A stretch of DNA of 33,231 nt from Natronospirillum sp. (GTDB lineage: Bacteria; Pseudomonadota; Gammaproteobacteria; Pseudomonadales; Natronospirillaceae): the NCBI RefSeq assembly GCF_022565775.1, contig NZ_JAIUMC010000029.1, positions 1 to 33,231 on the forward strand, written 5' to 3'. The translations under genes were made by a program, and so were the position numbers. Positions 31,744-33,231 of the stretch are shown in pieces. A model generated the notes under the pieces. That model saw nothing but the letters and a program-made list of their open reading frames with translations. It did not search any database and was not told the DNA's origin. Numbering within the stretch: the first letter of the stretch is position 1; each line of letters starts with the position of its first letter.

Positions 31744-33114
31744 ATGTTGACAGCGATTGATCCGAGCACCGGGAAGGTGCTGCATGAGTATGCCCCGATG
31801 GACGAGCAGGCTCTTGATGCTGCAATCGAAAGATCTGAAACCGCTTACCGAAGCTGGCGCCAGACTACCTTTGCCCAGCGCGCCGATGTGCTGCGCAAGG
31901 TCGCTGCGCTGCTGCGTGAAGATATCGAGCACCTGGCCCCGTTGATGACGGAAGAGATGGGCAAACCGATCAAGGAAGCCCGGGGTGAGGTCGAGAAGGC
32001 GGCCTGGTGTGCAGAGCACTATGCGCAACACGCCGAGGCCTATCTGAACACGGAAGAACTGGGTTCGGATGCCACGCGCAGCTTTGTACAGTACCTGCCG
32101 CTGGGCCCCATCCTGGGTATCCTGCCGTGGAATGCACCCTTCTGGCTGGCGTTCCGTTTCTGTGCGCCGGCGCTGATGGCGGGCAACACCTGCCTGATGA
32201 AGCATGACCCGCATGTGCCGGCCTGTGCCGAAGCCATCGGCAAGCTGTTCGAGCGCGTCGGGGCCCCGAAGGATATCTTCCAGAACCTGCCGCTGGAAAC
32301 ACCGCAGGTTGAAAAGGCGATTCGCGATCGGCGGGTACAGGGCGTTTCCTTCACCGGTTCCGAGAAAGCGGGCAGCATTGTGGCGTCCACTGCGACCAGC
32401 GAGATCAAGCCGGTGGTGCTGGAGCTGGGTGGCTCCGATCCATGCATCGTGCTGGCGGACGCCGATCTGGCCGCGGCGGCACCGGTGATTTCGCTGTCGC
32501 GCATGATCAATGCCGGTCAGTCCTGTATCGCGGCCAAGCGCATCATTGTGGAAGCGCCGGTTTACGACCAAATGATAGAGCTGCTGCAAGAGCACCTGAG
32601 TCGTTTGCAGATGGGTGATCCGCGTGAAGAGAGCACGGATATCGGCCCCATTGCGCGGGAAGATCTGCGTGACAACCTGCATCGGCAGGTGCAGGCCACC
32701 AAGGACGCCGGAGCGCGCTGCCTGCTGGGCGGCGAGGTGCCGGATCGGCCGGGTTTCTATTATCCGGCCACCCTGCTGGCGGATGTGACGCAGGACATGA
32801 CGGCAGCCTGCGAGGAAACCTTCGGGCCGGTGATGGTGGTGATGAAGGCGAAGGACGAGGCGGAGGCCATTGCCATGGCCAACGATACGCCCTACGGCCT
32901 GGCCGCTGCTGTCTGGACTGCAGCGGAGCGTGGCGTGGCCATGGCACCCAAGCTGGAAACCGGGCAGGTGGCCATCAACGGCATCGTCAAGACCGACCCG
33001 AGACTGCCCAGCGGCGGCGTCAAGCGTTCCGGCATCGGCCGCGAGCTCGGCCCGCACGGCATTCGCGAGTTCGCCAACGCCCAGCAGGTCTGGGTCGGGC
33101 CCAAGCAGGGCTGA
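31744..33114 (+). CDS. succinate/aspartate-semialdehyde dehydrogenase (DoeC-like)
   Basis: 456-aa NAD(P)-dependent aldehyde dehydrogenase of the short succinate-semialdehyde type. Catalytic C261 (NAGQSCIAAKR), general base E227 (LELGGSDP) and oxyanion N130 (LPWNAPFW) are present. The frame is open upstream to 31633 inside the M24 gene, but AAGGAG stands right before the ATG at 31744. In ectoine breakdown DoeC oxidises aspartate semialdehyde, the product of the DoeD transaminase, to aspartate, so it fits as last enzyme of this operon. It could equally serve succinate semialdehyde from GABA. Confidence 0.87.
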   Translation: MLTAIDPSTGKVLHEYAPMDEQALDAAIERSETAYRSWRQTTFAQRADVLRKVAALLREDIEHLAPLMTEEMGKPIKEARGEVEKAAWCAEHYAQHAEAYLNTEELGSDATRSFVQYLPLGPILGILPWNAPFWLAFRFCAPALMAGNTCLMKHDPHVPACAEAIGKLFERVGAPKDIFQNLPLETPQVEKAIRDRRVQGVSFTGSEKAGSIVASTATSEIKPVVLELGGSDPCIVLADADLAAAAPVISLSRMINAGQSCIAAKRIIVEAPVYDQMIELLQEHLSRLQMGDPREESTDIGPIAREDLRDNLHRQVQATKDAGARCLLGGEVPDRPGFYYPATLLADVTQDMTAACEETFGPVMVVMKAKDEAEAIAMANDTPYGLAAAVWTAAERGVAMAPKLETGQVAINGIVKTDPRLPSGGVKRSGIGRELGPHGIREFANAQQVWVGPKQG

Positions 33115-33134
33115 GCCTTGTGCCCATGGCCCGA

Positions 33135-33149
33135 CCGGTTAGCAACCGG
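33135..33149 (+). terminator. short hairpin after the dehydrogenase gene
   Basis: CCGGTT-AGC-AACCGG, perfect 6-bp stem, 20 nt past the stop. No U-tract follows. The remaining sequence to the right edge shows no gene. Confidence 0.3.
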
Positions 33150-33231
33150 CGATGGTGCCTTACGGACCGTCGCCACGCTCGGGTACATACCTGTGAGACA
33201 CGCAAAAAACGTCATCCCTGACAGCTCGACC

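Noticed and set aside
30102-31769. 555-aa open frame on the minus strand opposite the transaminase and M24 genes
   Set aside because: Antisense to two clear enzymes, low-complexity composition and no recognisable domain.
31738-33057. 439-aa open frame opposite the aldehyde dehydrogenase
   Set aside because: Mirror of a gene with a complete ALDH active site; no ribosome site or motif of its own.

Overview
The window is a chromosomal stretch of a GC-rich, probably marine or halophilic gammaproteobacterium. The basis is an E. coli-type RimK and SlyD, a complete seven-subunit Mrp Na+/H+ antiporter, ectoine-type catabolic genes and a D-glutamate (dgcN/dgcA) operon of the kind described from marine Proteobacteria. 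I cannot fix the genus. Coding density is high. I see no tRNA, rRNA, insertion sequence, prophage or CRISPR array, and no frameshifted gene.

Layout. (1) 234-3510, minus: fhs followed by a non-pyrrolysine MttB-family methyltransferase, a C1/methyl-group module. (2) 3731-6588, plus: dgcN-dgcA-dat, a D-amino acid operon that converts D-Ala/D-Glu to N-acetyl-L-Glu; it diverges from fhs across a 220-bp region holding a 9-bp inverted repeat. (3) 6964-11587, plus: a PotABCD-like ABC importer in the order ATPase, binding protein, permease, permease. (4) 11624-13557, minus: rimK and an AstE/AspA-family deacylase, followed upstream by slyD, an exported unknown, hisI, a DUF503-like gene and a tail-anchored unknown (13755-16483, minus). 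(5) 16705-17565, plus: a short-chain dehydrogenase convergent with mnhG; the two stop codons lie in the two arms of one perfect hairpin. (6) 17569-23370, minus: mnhABCDEFG. (7) 23562-28353, minus: cstA2, a 92-aa protein ending in Cys-Cys (cory-CC-star type), an ArsA/Get3-like ATPase and cstA1. (8) 29122-33114, plus: an EctB/DoeD-like transaminase, a DoeA/EutD-like M24 hydrolase and a semialdehyde dehydrogenase.

How the genes fit together: much of the window concerns osmolyte and nitrogenous-compound economy (methylated amines, D-amino acids, polyamine-like substrates, ectoine-like compounds, pyruvate or peptides through CstA) plus Na+/pH homeostasis (Mrp). The best candidates for poorly described biology are the CstA / CC-tail protein / Get3-like ATPase cluster, and the ectoine-like operon, whose transaminase carries an unexpected four-cysteine motif, whose M24 enzyme lacks two metal ligands, and which has no linked deacetylase.
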